Below are positions 1 through 10,007 of a stretch of 64,000 bases of DNA, in pieces. A model generated the notes under the pieces. The model ran no database searches and was not told where the DNA came from. It worked only from the letters and a program-made list of their open reading frames with translations. This DNA is from CAJBIL01 sp044359525 (GTDB taxonomy: Bacteria > Pseudomonadota > Gammaproteobacteria > Burkholderiales > Rhodocyclaceae): assembly GCA_044359525.1 (NCBI GenBank), contig JBIKLY010000006.1, forward strand, positions 1 through 64,000, in the 5' to 3' direction. Both the position numbers and the translations under genes were made by a program. The first letter of the stretch is position 1. Each line of letters begins with the position of its first letter.

Positions 1-310
1 CAGCGCCCTTAAGCGTTTCGAAGAGACCCGCAATTTCGGGCAATACGGAAAGCCGCTCGTTTTCGGCGAGCACGTCGATCAGATTGGCTTCGACGCCATC
101 CACCGCCTTGCCAACCAGCGACTTGAAGAGATCACTCTTCTGCGCGGCCGACAGTTGGGGATTGCCGATGCAGTTGCGCATCTGGCTATCCCCGGCAATT
201 GCGGACAACAGCGACAACCGCTCGGACCAGACCGCCAGCGCCTTGTTGTCCTTCGCGATGCGGAAAACCGCTTCAGCGTAGGGGCGCGCGATGGTGACGA
301 GTTCGGCCAT
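1..310 (-). CDS. atpH: ATP synthase F1 delta subunit (C-terminal part outside the window)
   Basis: Delta (OSCP-type) subunit of the F1Fo ATP synthase, which links the peripheral stalk to the top of F1. Reading leftward from the ATG at 310 gives MAELVTIARPYAEAVFRIA, the usual N-terminal helix of AtpH, and about 103 residues lie in the window. The usual length is about 178, so the 3' part is lost at the edge; this is not a pseudogene. It follows atpF by 4 nt in the order atpI-B-E-F-H, and the F1 genes atpAGDC are expected next. Identification is confident from sequence and neighbours. Confidence 0.93.
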   Translation of the reverse strand, partial: MAELVTIARPYAEAVFRIAKDNKALAVWSERLSLLSAIAGDSQMRNCIGNPQLSAAQKSDLFKSLVGKAVDGVEANLIDVLAENERLSVLPEIAGLFETLKGA

Positions 311-314
311 GGGC

Positions 315-785
315 TTAAAGTTCCTGCTTGAGCGCGACGAGCATTTCGCCGTGCGCCTTGGCATCGACTTCGCGCTTCAGGATGCGTTCAGCACCTGCCA
401 CAGCGAGTTCGGCGACACGGTCACGCAATACTGCGCGTGCCCGCTCCACTTCCTGTTCGATTTCGGCTTTGGCGGCAGCAACCACTTTGTCGGCTTCGAC
501 TTTTGCTGTCAGCTTGGCTTCCTCAACCATCTGCGCGCCGCGCTTGTCGGCGCCGGCGATGACTTCGGCTGCTTTTTCCTTGGCCTCACGCAGGGCTTCG
601 GCCGCACGCTTGGCAGCTAGCTCAAGCTCGGTCTTGCCGCGTTCGCCGGCCGCTAGGCCGTCAGCGATCAGTTTTTGGCGATCGGCCATCGCTTTTTGCA
701 GCGGCGGCCAAACGTACTTCATCGTAATCCAGATGAAGATACCAAACCAGATCGCCTGGCCAATCAACGTTGCGTTGATGTCCAC
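315..785 (-). CDS. atpF: ATP synthase Fo subunit b
   Basis: Subunit b of the peripheral stalk of F1Fo ATP synthase, 156 residues (family about 156). One N-terminal membrane helix (about residues 5-27) is followed by a long charged Ala/Glu/Lys-rich helix that forms the dimeric stator coiled coil. There is a single b gene, as in other proteobacterial respiratory enzymes. It lies 4 nt upstream of atpH and 40 nt downstream of atpE. The AGGAGG-like site just before the start, read on the minus strand at about 790-796, supports the ATG at 785. Confidence 0.96.
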   Translation of the reverse strand: MDINATLIGQAIWFGIFIWITMKYVWPPLQKAMADRQKLIADGLAAGERGKTELELAAKRAAEALREAKEKAAEVIAGADKRGAQMVEEAKLTAKVEADKVVAAAKAEIEQEVERARAVLRDRVAELAVAGAERILKREVDAKAHGEMLVALKQEL

Positions 786-825
786 GCTAACCTCCTGTTA
801 AGAGTTGATCCGAAAGGAGGAGCGA

Positions 826-1104
<279 letters not shown>

Positions 1105-1205
1105 CTAGTAAAACGTGCTAAATGGGTCAATCAAACAATAAAAACGTAAATCAAACGGTTAAATCAAAAACTTGTTCTTACGGTATCCGCGTCTTATCCC
1201 TGCGG

Positions 1206-2382
<1,177 letters not shown>

Positions 2383-2421
2383 GTCTAACAGAGTCTTATA
2401 TAAGAATCAAACCGCAGATGC

Positions 2422-2446
2422 AAAAAAGTCGCTGCGGCATGCCGCA
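2422..2446 (-). terminator. Possible rho-independent terminator after parB
   Basis: Read on the minus strand, the 14-bp palindrome TGCGGCATGCCGCA (2433-2446) is followed by five other bases and then six T (2422-2427). It sits 45 nt downstream of the parB stop and upstream of atpI, where a terminator for mnmG-rsmG-parA-parB would be expected. The stem is short (5 bp plus a CATG loop) and the T-run is offset, so termination may be partial. Confidence 0.5.
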
Positions 2447-2490
2447 TATGCGTTTGGAGTAGTCATCACAGCGCATATTGCTGCAGTGCA

Positions 2491-3342
2491 TCAATGGCGC
2501 AAACGATCAAGAATTCCCTCAAGCTGGTCCAGATTTCCAAACTCGATCTGCAGCTTTCCGGCGCCTTTTTTATTGCTGCGAATCTCGACTTGTGCGCCCA
2601 GCAGATCGGCCAGCTCGTCCTGCAAGCGCAGCAGATCACGATCCGGCTTCTTCGCCTCGATTTCTTTCGGCGGTTTCAGGGCGTGCTGAACCAGGCGCTC
2701 GGTGTCGCGCACCGAAAGGCCTTTTTGCACTACGCGCTGCGCCAGTTGAACCTGCAGCACGCCCGACAGTGGCAGCAATGCGCGCGCATGGCCCATATCG
2801 ATTTCGCTGCGCATCAACAGCTCCTGCACCGGCGCAGCCAGCTGCAACAAGCGCAACAGGTTGGACGCCGCCGGACGCGAACGCCCCACCGCATCGGCTG
2901 CCTGTTGATGCGTCATCGAAAATTCGTCAATCAGGCGCTGCAGGCCGTGCGCTTCTTCCAGCGGATTGAGATTCTCGCGCTGGATATTCTCGATCAGCGC
3001 CATCGCCAGCGCTGATTCATCTGGAATATCGCGGATCAGCGTCGGCACTTCGGCAAGACCGGCGATCTGCGCCGCACGCCAGCGTCTTTCGCCGGCAATG
3101 ATCTCGAAGCGGTCGTCACCGAATTTGTCACCTACGGGACGGACAAGAATTGGCTGCATCAGCCCCTGCGCGCGGATCGATGCGGCCAGCTCTTCGAGCG
3201 ACGCGGCATCCATCTGCGTGCGCGGCTGGTATTTTCCCGGCTGCAGGCTACCGACCGGCAGCGAGCGTTGCTGCTCTTTGTTTTGCGCTTCGTTGCCGGC
3301 CAGCAGTGCATCGAGGCCGCGCCCAAGTCCCTTCAATTTCAT
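2491..3342 (-). CDS. parB: Chromosome partition protein ParB
   Basis: CTP-dependent DNA clamp that loads at parS and spreads to organise the origin region; 283 residues. It opens with the typical MKLKGLGRGLDALLAG. The nucleotide-binding motif GERRWRA is at 84-90, followed by ENIQRENLNP (118-127) and a helix-turn-helix with the parS-binding region at about 144-165 (THQQAADAVGRSRPAASN). The C-terminal dimerisation domain is present. Its start overlaps the parA stop by 4 nt. Three parS-type sites lie in this window (24454, 43428, 50517). Confidence 0.97.
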   Translation of the reverse strand: MKLKGLGRGLDALLAGNEAQNKEQQRSLPVGSLQPGKYQPRTQMDAASLEELAASIRAQGLMQPILVRPVGDKFGDDRFEIIAGERRWRAAQIAGLAEVPTLIRDIPDESALAMALIENIQRENLNPLEEAHGLQRLIDEFSMTHQQAADAVGRSRPAASNLLRLLQLAAPVQELLMRSEIDMGHARALLPLSGVLQVQLAQRVVQKGLSVRDTERLVQHALKPPKEIEAKKPDRDLLRLQDELADLLGAQVEIRSNKKGAGKLQIEFGNLDQLEGILDRLRH

Positions 3343-4148
3343 GCTTCTGCTCCCATTGCTGCTTCGGTCGTATAAGTACCGGTCGTGCCATCGCGCCGAT
3401 TCAGCATTTCCTGCGCCAGAGAAAGGTAGGCCTGTGCGCCCTTGGAATTACGATCGAAAGAAACCACCGGCTTGCCGTAAGAAGGCGCCTCGGCCAACCT
3501 GACGTTGCGCGGAATGATCGTGCGATACACCTTGTCGCCGAAATGCCCTTCAAGTTCGGCGGACACCTGTTGTGTCAGTGTCGAACGCGGATCGTACATG
3601 GTGCGCAGCAAGCCTTCGATTTCAAGCACCGGATTAAGATTGGCGCGCACTTTCTTCAGCGTTGCCACCAAATCGGTCAAGCCTTCCAGCGCGTAGTACT
3701 CGCACTGCATCGGAATCATCACCGCATCGGCGGCCACCAGGCCATTGACGGTCAACATATTCAGCGCCGGCGGGCAGTCCATCAGGATGAAGTCATATTC
3801 ATCATGAATCGTCGCCATCGCCTCACGCAACCGGTACTCGCGCTTGCCCATATCGATCAGGTCAATCTCGGCACCCGCCAGTTCACGGTTGGCCGGCAGG
3901 ATATCGAAACCGAATTCCGTTTTGATCCGTGCATCAGCCAGCGTTGAGCGGCCGATCAGGATTTGATAGACGCTCGGCAGCGCTTCGCGCTTCATCACAC
4001 CACAGCCGGTCGTCGCGTTGCCTTGCGGATCAAGGTCGACCATCAGCACGCGTTGGCCAAGTGCAGCGAGACACGCCGAAAGATTCACTGCGGTCGTCGT
4101 TTTACCAACGCCGCCCTTCTGGTTGGTTACCGCCAGTATTTTTGCCAA
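3339..4148 (-). CDS. parA: Chromosome partition ATPase ParA (Soj)
   Basis: Walker-type ATPase that works with ParB to segregate origins; 269 residues from the chosen start. The deviant Walker A KGGVGKTT is at residues 11-18 and LMVDLDPQGN follows about 25 residues later. The frame stays open to 4181, but that would overlap rsmG. A TTG at 4148 lies 1 nt after the rsmG stop, has GGGGGAGAA upstream and gives MAKILAVTNQKGGVGKTT, the normal family N-terminus, so TTG is taken as the start. Coupled with rsmG upstream and parB downstream. Confidence 0.96.
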   Translation of the reverse strand: MAKILAVTNQKGGVGKTTTAVNLSACLAALGQRVLMVDLDPQGNATTGCGVMKREALPSVYQILIGRSTLADARIKTEFGFDILPANRELAGAEIDLIDMGKREYRLREAMATIHDEYDFILMDCPPALNMLTVNGLVAADAVMIPMQCEYYALEGLTDLVATLKKVRANLNPVLEIEGLLRTMYDPRSTLTQQVSAELEGHFGDKVYRTIIPRNVRLAEAPSYGKPVVSFDRNSKGAQAYLSLAQEMLNRRDGTTGTYTTEAAMGAEA

Positions 4149-4149
4149 C

Positions 4150-4797
4150 TCAATTCTCCCCCTGGCGCTGTGCGCCGGCACTTCCCAAGATCACCAGATG
4201 ACGCTCACCCTCGACGCCAGGTACTTCCAGACGATGCACTGACGCGACCGACACACCTTGCGGCAGACGTGCGATTTCTTCATGCGGCCAGACACCCTTC
4301 ATGGCCAGCCAGCGCCCCTCCGGCGCAAGCAACTGCCGCGACAAGCTCACAAAATCCGCCAGCTCGGAAAAGGCGCGCGAGACAATCGCGGCGAACTTTA
4401 CCGGTGGCTGATACTGCTCAACGCGCCCACAGTGTACGGCAATATTGCTCAAACCCAACTCAATCGCTGCCTGCTGCAGGAAAGCCGTTTTCTTCGAGTT
4501 ACCGTCGAGCAGCGTGACGCGCAGCTCCGGCCGGACAATCGCCAACGGAATCCCCGGCTGGCCACCACCACTGCCGACATCAAGCAGCGAATCGAATTTC
4601 ACGTAAGGCAGAATCGCCAGCGAATCGAGCAGATGATGGCTAACGGCCATGGCAGGGTCACGCAAGGCGGTCAGGGCAAACGTCTTGTTCCACTTCTGCA
4701 GCAGGGCCAGATAGGCGAGCAGTTTCTCTTGTGTCGCTGCCGGAAAATCAACGCCGAGCGCCGTCAGCCCCTGTGACAATTGCATCGCCTGATCCAT
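4150..4797 (-). CDS. rsmG: 16S rRNA m7G527 methyltransferase RsmG (GidB)
   Basis: SAM-dependent methyltransferase that makes m7G527 in 16S rRNA; 215 residues. The SAM-binding motif [14 protein letters not shown] (71-84) and the following acidic strand [13 protein letters not shown] are clear. The start codon shares one base with the mnmG stop (TGATG), implying translational coupling. The mnmG-rsmG-parA-parB order is the common proteobacterial arrangement. Confidence 0.97.
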   Translation of the reverse strand: MDQAMQLSQGLTALGVDFPAATQEKLLAYLALLQKWNKTFALTALRDPAMAVSHHLLDSLAILPYVKFDSLLDVGSGGGQPGIPLAIVRPELRVTLLDGNSKKTAFLQQAAIELGLSNIAVHCGRVEQYQPPVKFAAIVSRAFSELADFVSLSRQLLAPEGRWLAMKGVWPHEEIARLPQGVSVASVHRLEVPGVEGERHLVILGSAGAQRQGEN

Positions 4798-6695
4798 CAG
4801 GCACTCGCACGCTGGGCATCGAGCGCACCGCGTTTCAGATAGACCAGCAGCATCGAAATCGCCGCCGGCGTAATCCCCTGAATGCGCGAGGCTTGACCAA
4901 TCGTCTGCGGCCGATGCAGGGCAAGCTTCTGTTGCACCTCCTTCGACAAGCCGCCGACCTGGCTGTAGTCAAAATCATCCGGCAAGCGCGCTTCTTCGTT
5001 GGCCAGGCTCTTCGCTACCTCGTCCAGCTGACGGTCAATGTAGCCCTGATACTTCGCCTGAATCTCGACCTGCTCGACAACCTGCGGATCAAGCAAACTG
5101 GTCTCTTCGCCAATCTGCAACGTCATCAGCGCCGCGTGATCGACATCCGGTCGGCGCAGCAAGTCATGCAGCGTGTATTCACGCTCAAGCGGCTTGCCCA
5201 GCACACGCGTCGCATCTTCGGCACTCACTTTCGACGGGTGCACCCAAGTCGAGCGCAGACGCTCCTGCTCGCGGGCAATCGCCTCGCGCTTGGCACTGAA
5301 CGCCGCCCAGCGCACATCGTCGACCAGCCCGAGGCGGCGGCCATGCTCGGTCAAACGCAGATCGGCATTGTCTTCACGCAGCGAAAGGCGATACTCGGCA
5401 CGACTGGTGAACATGCGGTAAGGCTCGGCGACGCCACGCGTGATCAGGTCATCGACCAGCACGCCCAGATAGGCCTCGTCACGGCGTGGCGACCAGGGAT
5501 CACGCGCCTGTACCTGCAGCGCAGCATTGGCGCCGGCCAGCAGGCCTTGCGCAGCGGCCTCTTCGTAGCCCGTCGTGCCATTGATCTGGCCGGCAAAAAA
5601 CAAGCCAGCTATCGTCTTCGTCTCGAAGGTATTTTTCAGGCCGCGCGGATCGAAATAATCGTATTCGATGGCGTAGCCGGGGCGCAGGATGTGGCAGTTT
5701 TCCATGCCGCGAATCGAGCGCACGATCTCCAGTTGCACGTCGAACGGCAGGCTGGTAGAAATCCCGTTCGGATAGATTTCGTGCGTCGTCAGCCCTTCCG
5801 GTTCAAGAAAAACGTTGTGGCTATCCTTCGCTGCAAAGCGGTGGATCTTGTCTTCAATCGACGGGCAATAGCGCGGCCCGACGCCCTCGATGACGCCGGT
5901 GTACATCGGCGAGCGATCGAGGTTGGCGCGGATGATGTCGTGCGTGCGTGCGTTGGTGTTGGTCACCCAGCACGGCAACTGGCGCGGATGCTGCGCCGCA
6001 TTGCCGAGGTAGGAGAAGACGGGCAGCGGATCGTCCGAATGCTGCTGCTCCATCACCGAGAAATCGATCGTCTTGCCGTCGAGGCGCGGCGGCGTACCGG
6101 TCTTCAGCCGGCCGACCGGCAAAGCGAGTTCGCGTAAGCGTGCAGCGAGCGACATCGACGGTGGATCGCCCATGCGGCCGCCGGTGTAATTCTGCAGGCC
6201 AACGTGGATCAGGCCATTGAGAAACGTCCCCGCCGTCAGCACCACGGCGCGCGCCGAAAAACGCACGCCGAGCTGGGTAACCGCACCGACCACGCGGTCG
6301 CCATCAATAATCAGGTCGTCGCAAGCCTGCGCGAAAAGGGTCAGATTCGGCTGGTTCTCCAGACGCGTGCGAATCGCCTGCTTGTACAGCACGCGGTCGG
6401 CCTGCACCCGCGTTGCGCGCACCGCCGGGCCCTTGCTCGAATTGAGGATGCGAAACTGGATGCCAGCCTCGTCGGTCGCCGCCGCCATGGCGCCGCCAAG
6501 CGCATCGACTTCCTTGACCAGATGCCCCTTGCCGATGCCGCCAATCGACGGATTGCAGCTCATCGCGCCGAGCGTTTCGATGTTGTGGGTCAGCAGCAGC
6601 GTCTTCGCGCCCATGCGTGCACTGGCGAGCGCCGCCTCGGTGCCGGCGTGGCCGCCACCGACAACAATGACGTCGAACCGGTCAGGATACTGCAT
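4797..6695 (-). CDS. mnmG: tRNA uridine-34 5-carboxymethylaminomethyl modification enzyme MnmG (GidA)
   Basis: FAD protein that, together with MnmE, installs cmnm5/nm5 at the wobble uridine of certain tRNAs; 632 residues (family about 630). The Rossmann motif [12 protein letters not shown] is at residues 11-22, followed by the family block [17 protein letters not shown]. The C-terminal tRNA-binding part is complete ([17 protein letters not shown]). Its partner MnmE is at 17.6-18.9 kb. First gene of the minus-strand group; its promoter should lie in 6696-6852, which holds no other feature. Confidence 0.98.
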   Translation of the reverse strand: MQYPDRFDVIVVGGGHAGTEAALASARMGAKTLLLTHNIETLGAMSCNPSIGGIGKGHLVKEVDALGGAMAAATDEAGIQFRILNSSKGPAVRATRVQADRVLYKQAIRTRLENQPNLTLFAQACDDLIIDGDRVVGAVTQLGVRFSARAVVLTAGTFLNGLIHVGLQNYTGGRMGDPPSMSLAARLRELALPVGRLKTGTPPRLDGKTIDFSVMEQQHSDDPLPVFSYLGNAAQHPRQLPCWVTNTNARTHDIIRANLDRSPMYTGVIEGVGPRYCPSIEDKIHRFAAKDSHNVFLEPEGLTTHEIYPNGISTSLPFDVQLEIVRSIRGMENCHILRPGYAIEYDYFDPRGLKNTFETKTIAGLFFAGQINGTTGYEEAAAQGLLAGANAALQVQARDPWSPRRDEAYLGVLVDDLITRGVAEPYRMFTSRAEYRLSLREDNADLRLTEHGRRLGLVDDVRWAAFSAKREAIAREQERLRSTWVHPSKVSAEDATRVLGKPLEREYTLHDLLRRPDVDHAALMTLQIGEETSLLDPQVVEQVEIQAKYQGYIDRQLDEVAKSLANEEARLPDDFDYSQVGGLSKEVQQKLALHRPQTIGQASRIQGITPAAISMLLVYLKRGALDAQRASA

Positions 6696-6852
6696 GGGGA
6701 GTCTGCGCAGCCGTGAAGGGCTGGAAAGGCTGAAAGGAGGAGAATTTTACGCCAGTTCGCTGAAAAGTAACAGGTTTTTGACGGATTTGAGTCCCCCCGA
6801 AAGCACGTTCGGCCCACCCTCGCCTCCGAATGCAAGCACTGACGTTGCAATG

Positions 6853-6918
6853 ATAGTCATGGGCTATTGATAATATCAAAACAATCAATTGGAGTAATTT
6901 AACCACCAGCCCTAACAT
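6853..6918 (+). promoter_or_regulatory. OxyR operator and promoter of ahpCF
   Basis: Positions 6853-6889 form a 37-bp OxyR-type site: ATAG-N7-CTAT (6853-6867), N7, then ATCA-N7-CAAT (6875-6889), with the spacing of the tetranucleotide OxyR consensus. A -35-like TTGGAG (6889-6894) abuts it, and after 18 bp comes a -10-like TAACAT (6913-6918), as expected for class I activation. The dps promoter at 42834 has the same layout and the same distances. OxyR itself is encoded at 41923. Confidence 0.85.
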
Positions 6919-6964
6919 TCACTCGTCGCATCACTTTATCGACCAAAACCAAGGAGAGCACACC

Positions 6965-7531
6965 ATGAAAACCCTGATCAATACCGAAGTCCTCCCGTTC
7001 AACGCCACCGCCTACCACGACGGCAAATTCGTCCCTGTTTCCGACGCTGACCTGAAGGGCAAGTGGTCAGTGGTCTTCTTCTACCCGGCCGACTTCACTT
7101 TTGTCTGTCCGACCGAGTTGGGCGATCTGGCCGACAACTACGCCGAATTCCAGAAGATGGGCGTTGAAATCTACTCGGTCTCGACCGACACGCATTTCAC
7201 GCACAAGGCGTGGCATGACGGCTCCGACACCATCCGGAAAATCCAGTACCCGATGGTTGGCGACCCGACCGGCACGATCAGCCGCAACTTCGGCGTGATG
7301 ATCGAGGAAGCCGGGCTGGCCGAGCGAGGTACCTTCGTGATCGACCCGCAAGGCCGCATCCAGATCATCGAAGTGAACGCCGGTGGTATTGGCCGCGATG
7401 CTTCCGAACTGCTGCGCAAGGTCAAGGCTGCACAGTACGTCGCGACGCACCCCGGCGAAGTCTGCCCGGCCAAGTGGCACGAAGGTGACGCCACGCTTGC
7501 GCCTTCGCTTGATCTGGTTGGCAAAATTTAA
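6965..7531 (+). CDS. ahpC: Alkyl hydroperoxide reductase subunit C (typical 2-Cys peroxiredoxin)
   Basis: Cytoplasmic peroxidase that reduces H2O2, organic hydroperoxides and peroxynitrite; 188 residues, close to E. coli AhpC. The peroxidatic Cys48 is in DFTFVCPTE and the resolving Cys167 in [22 protein letters not shown] precedes the ATG. It is followed by ahpF, its reductase, with a strong hairpin between them. The promoter carries an OxyR operator, so peroxide induction is expected. Confidence 0.98.
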   Translation: MKTLINTEVLPFNATAYHDGKFVPVSDADLKGKWSVVFFYPADFTFVCPTELGDLADNYAEFQKMGVEIYSVSTDTHFTHKAWHDGSDTIRKIQYPMVGDPTGTISRNFGVMIEEAGLAERGTFVIDPQGRIQIIEVNAGGIGRDASELLRKVKAAQYVATHPGEVCPAKWHEGDATLAPSLDLVGKI

Positions 7532-7541
7532 GGCGAAGCGG

Positions 7542-7572
7542 AACCAGGGCGGGCACAGTGCCCGCCCTGGTT
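7542..7572 (+). terminator. Strong hairpin between ahpC and ahpF (attenuator or mRNA stabiliser)
   Basis: A perfect 14-bp GC-rich stem (7542-7555 with 7559-7572, loop CAG) lies 10 nt after the ahpC stop. A run of five T follows 8 nt later, not directly. This layout suits partial termination or a 3' stabiliser that keeps ahpC transcript in excess over ahpF. Confidence 0.7.
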
Positions 7573-7603
7573 GATCCAAATTTTTGTAGCAGGGAGAAAC
7601 AAC

Positions 7604-9163
7604 ATGCTCGACACCGCCATCAAGACCCAGCTCACGGCTTACCTCGAAAAGCTGCAGCAGCCGATCGAACTCGTCGCCTCTTTCGACGACAGCGCCAAGG
7701 CGCAGGAAATGCGCGCCCTGCTGATCGACATCGCGGCCCTGTCGCCGAAGGTCAGCCTGCGTGAAAACGGCGATGCCGCGCTCAGGCCGTCGTTCGCCAT
7801 CGGCCGCCCCGGCGAGGAAGCACGCATCCGCTTTGCCGGCATCCCGATGGGCCACGAATTCACTTCACTGGTGCTCGCCCTGCTGCAGACCGGCGGCCAT
7901 CCGCCCAAGGTCGACACCGAGGTGATCGAGCAGATTCGCACCCTGCCCGGCAAGTTTCATTTCGAGACCTTCATCTCGCTGTCGTGCCACAACTGCCCGG
8001 ATGTGGTGCAGGCGCTCAACCTGATGGCGGTGCTCAATCCCGGCGTGAGCAGCGTGATGATCGACGGCGCGATGTTTCAGGACGAGGTCAACAAGCGCAA
8101 GATCATGGCCGTGCCTACCGTCTTTCTGAATGGCGAACCGTTCGGCCAGGGACGCATGACGATCGAGGAAATCATCGCCAAGGTCGATACCGGCGCCGTG
8201 GCCCGCGAGGCGGAGAAAATCGACGCACGTGCGCCATTCGACGTACTCATTGTCGGCGGTGGCCCGGCCGGCGCTGCGGCGGCGATCTACGCCGCACGCA
8301 AAGGAATCCGTACCGGCGTGGTGGCCGAGCGTTTTGGCGGTCAGGTGCTCGATACGATGGCCATCGAGAACTTCATTTCAGTTCAGGCAACTGACGGCCC
8401 GAAACTCGCGGCCGCACTTGAGCAGCACGTCAAGGAATACGAAGTCGACATCATGAACCTGCAACGCGCTGAGGCATTGACTCCCGGCGTGAACAACGGT
8501 TTGCATGAAATCCGACTGGCCAGCGGCGCCGTACTCAGGAGCAAAACGGTCATTATCTCGACCGGCGCGCGTTGGCGCGAGATGAACGTTCCCGGTGAGC
8601 AGGAATACCGCGGCCGCGGCGTCGCCTACTGCCCGCACTGCGACGGCCCGCTGTTCAAGGGCAAGCGCGTCGCGGTGATCGGCGGCGGCAACTCGGGGGT
8701 CGAAGCGGCAATCGATCTGGCCGGTATTGTCGGTCATGTCACGCTGCTCGAATTTGACAGCACGCTGCGCGCCGACGCGGTGCTGCAGAAAAAGCTGTTC
8801 AGCCTGGCCAATGTCACGGTCATCACGTCGGCACTCACCACCGAAGTGAGGGGTAATGGCGAAAAGGTGAATGCGCTGGTTTACAAAGATCGCATTGGCG
8901 GGGAGTCTCATGAAGTCGCGCTTGCAGGCATCTTCGTGCAGATCGGCCTGTTGCCCAATACCGACTGGCTCAAGGGCACGCTCGCCGTGTCGCCGCGCGG
9001 CGAGATCGAGGTCGATGCGCGCGGACAGACTTCGCTACCCGGCGTGTTCGCTGCCGGCGACGCAACGACCGTGCCCTACAAGCAGATCATCATTGCCATG
9101 GGCGAAGGATCCAAAGCGGCGCTGAGCGCCTTCGACCACCTGATTCGCAGTTCAGTGATGTAA
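7604..9163 (+). CDS. ahpF: Alkyl hydroperoxide reductase subunit F (NADH:AhpC reductase)
   Basis: Flavoprotein that passes electrons from NADH to AhpC; 519 residues (E. coli 521). The N-terminal double-thioredoxin domain has the redox pair SCHNCP (Cys128/Cys131). The FAD motif [18 protein letters not shown] follows. The thioredoxin-reductase-like domain has YCPHCDGP and the NAD(P) motif [14 protein letters not shown]. The frame opens at 7571, but the ATG at 7604 has CAGGGAGAAACAAC before it and gives the family start [10 protein letters not shown]. Confidence 0.98.
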   Translation: MLDTAIKTQLTAYLEKLQQPIELVASFDDSAKAQEMRALLIDIAALSPKVSLRENGDAALRPSFAIGRPGEEARIRFAGIPMGHEFTSLVLALLQTGGHPPKVDTEVIEQIRTLPGKFHFETFISLSCHNCPDVVQALNLMAVLNPGVSSVMIDGAMFQDEVNKRKIMAVPTVFLNGEPFGQGRMTIEEIIAKVDTGAVAREAEKIDARAPFDVLIVGGGPAGAAAAIYAARKGIRTGVVAERFGGQVLDTMAIENFISVQATDGPKLAAALEQHVKEYEVDIMNLQRAEALTPGVNNGLHEIRLASGAVLRSKTVIISTGARWREMNVPGEQEYRGRGVAYCPHCDGPLFKGKRVAVIGGGNSGVEAAIDLAGIVGHVTLLEFDSTLRADAVLQKKLFSLANVTVITSALTTEVRGNGEKVNALVYKDRIGGESHEVALAGIFVQIGLLPNTDWLKGTLAVSPRGEIEVDARGQTSLPGVFAAGDATTVPYKQIIIAMGEGSKAALSAFDHLIRSSVM

Positions 9164-9250
9164 AGTCGCTGGACAACGTCTTGATCGGCTCCGCACCAAC
9201 AAACACCACAAAATCGCACATATCCGATTTTCTTGTCTATAATCAGCGGC

Positions 9251-9958
9251 ATGAATACAGTCATCCAGCTCAACGACTCCGAAGACAAAACGCTGCGGCA
9301 GAGAACCTTCCGCAAGCAATTTGCCGATAACCTCAACGCGGCGCTTGATCGGCGCGGCGCGATTCCCTCCGGCTACGGGCGGGTAATCGCCGTCGCCGAA
9401 TTGTTCGGTGTCAGCCAGAACACGGCGGCCAACTGGGTAAAAGGCGAAGGCGTGCCGGAGATGTTCCGCCTGCCGGAAATCGCCGAGGCTTTATGCACGA
9501 CAGTTGAGCAACTGGTCGCAGGCGACCACGGGACAGGCACGCAGGTGATCGATGAACGCTACGCGGTTGTCGATGTGCATGAAGACGATACGCAAGATGG
9601 CCACACGTGGTACACGCTGCCCGAGACTTTGCGCACGATGGGTCTGCCGCGTGACATCAAGATGCTGCAAATCGCAACAGACGACATGTCGCCCTATGTA
9701 AATCATGGCGATCTGGTGATTTACGATCCGCGTGTCAATCGCATTCAATCCAACGGCGTGTTCGTTCTCCAGAGCGGCGGGCGCTACATCGTTCGTCGCG
9801 CGCAGCGGGGCATCAAGCAGAGCATTCGCTTGATCTGCGACAACACGCTGTTTGGCGATGAGACGCTCAGCGAGTCGGATTTTGCCGAATCCGACAGAGG
9901 CGATGGTCGCGTCGTAGTGATCGGCCATGTTGTCGGGCGCCTGCTTACCGGCTCCTAA
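9251..9958 (+). CDS. Helix-turn-helix regulator with a degenerate LexA/CI-type S24 domain
   Basis: A 235-residue DNA-binding protein built like a phage CI or LexA-type repressor. A helix-turn-helix is seen at about 42-66 (GRVIAVAELFGVSQNTAANW), followed by an S24-like fold at about 120-200 (MSPYVNHGDLVIYDPRV). The nucleophile position (normally Ser in GDSMxP) reads DDMSP with Asp145. The Lys position reads YIVRR, so self-cleavage is unlikely and the domain probably only dimerises or senses. The ATG at 9251 follows a TATAAT (9238-9243) by 7 bp, so the transcript may have almost no leader. The target is unknown; it sits between ahpCF and a CheY-TPR gene. Confidence 0.75.
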   Translation: MNTVIQLNDSEDKTLRQRTFRKQFADNLNAALDRRGAIPSGYGRVIAVAELFGVSQNTAANWVKGEGVPEMFRLPEIAEALCTTVEQLVAGDHGTGTQVIDERYAVVDVHEDDTQDGHTWYTLPETLRTMGLPRDIKMLQIATDDMSPYVNHGDLVIYDPRVNRIQSNGVFVLQSGGRYIVRRAQRGIKQSIRLICDNTLFGDETLSESDFAESDRGDGRVVVIGHVVGRLLTGS

Positions 9959-10007
9959 GCAGCCCCGGTGCTTGATCTGTAGCTGATGGTGGCGTAAGGT
10001 TGCCACC

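Noticed and set aside
4731..6137. Open frame of 468 codons on the plus strand opposite mnmG
   Set aside because: Antisense to a complete, conserved gene; the product has no recognisable motif.
6682..6918. Small minus-strand frame (78 codons) before ahpC
   Set aside because: It covers the OxyR operator and promoter, has no ribosome site and no recognisable product.
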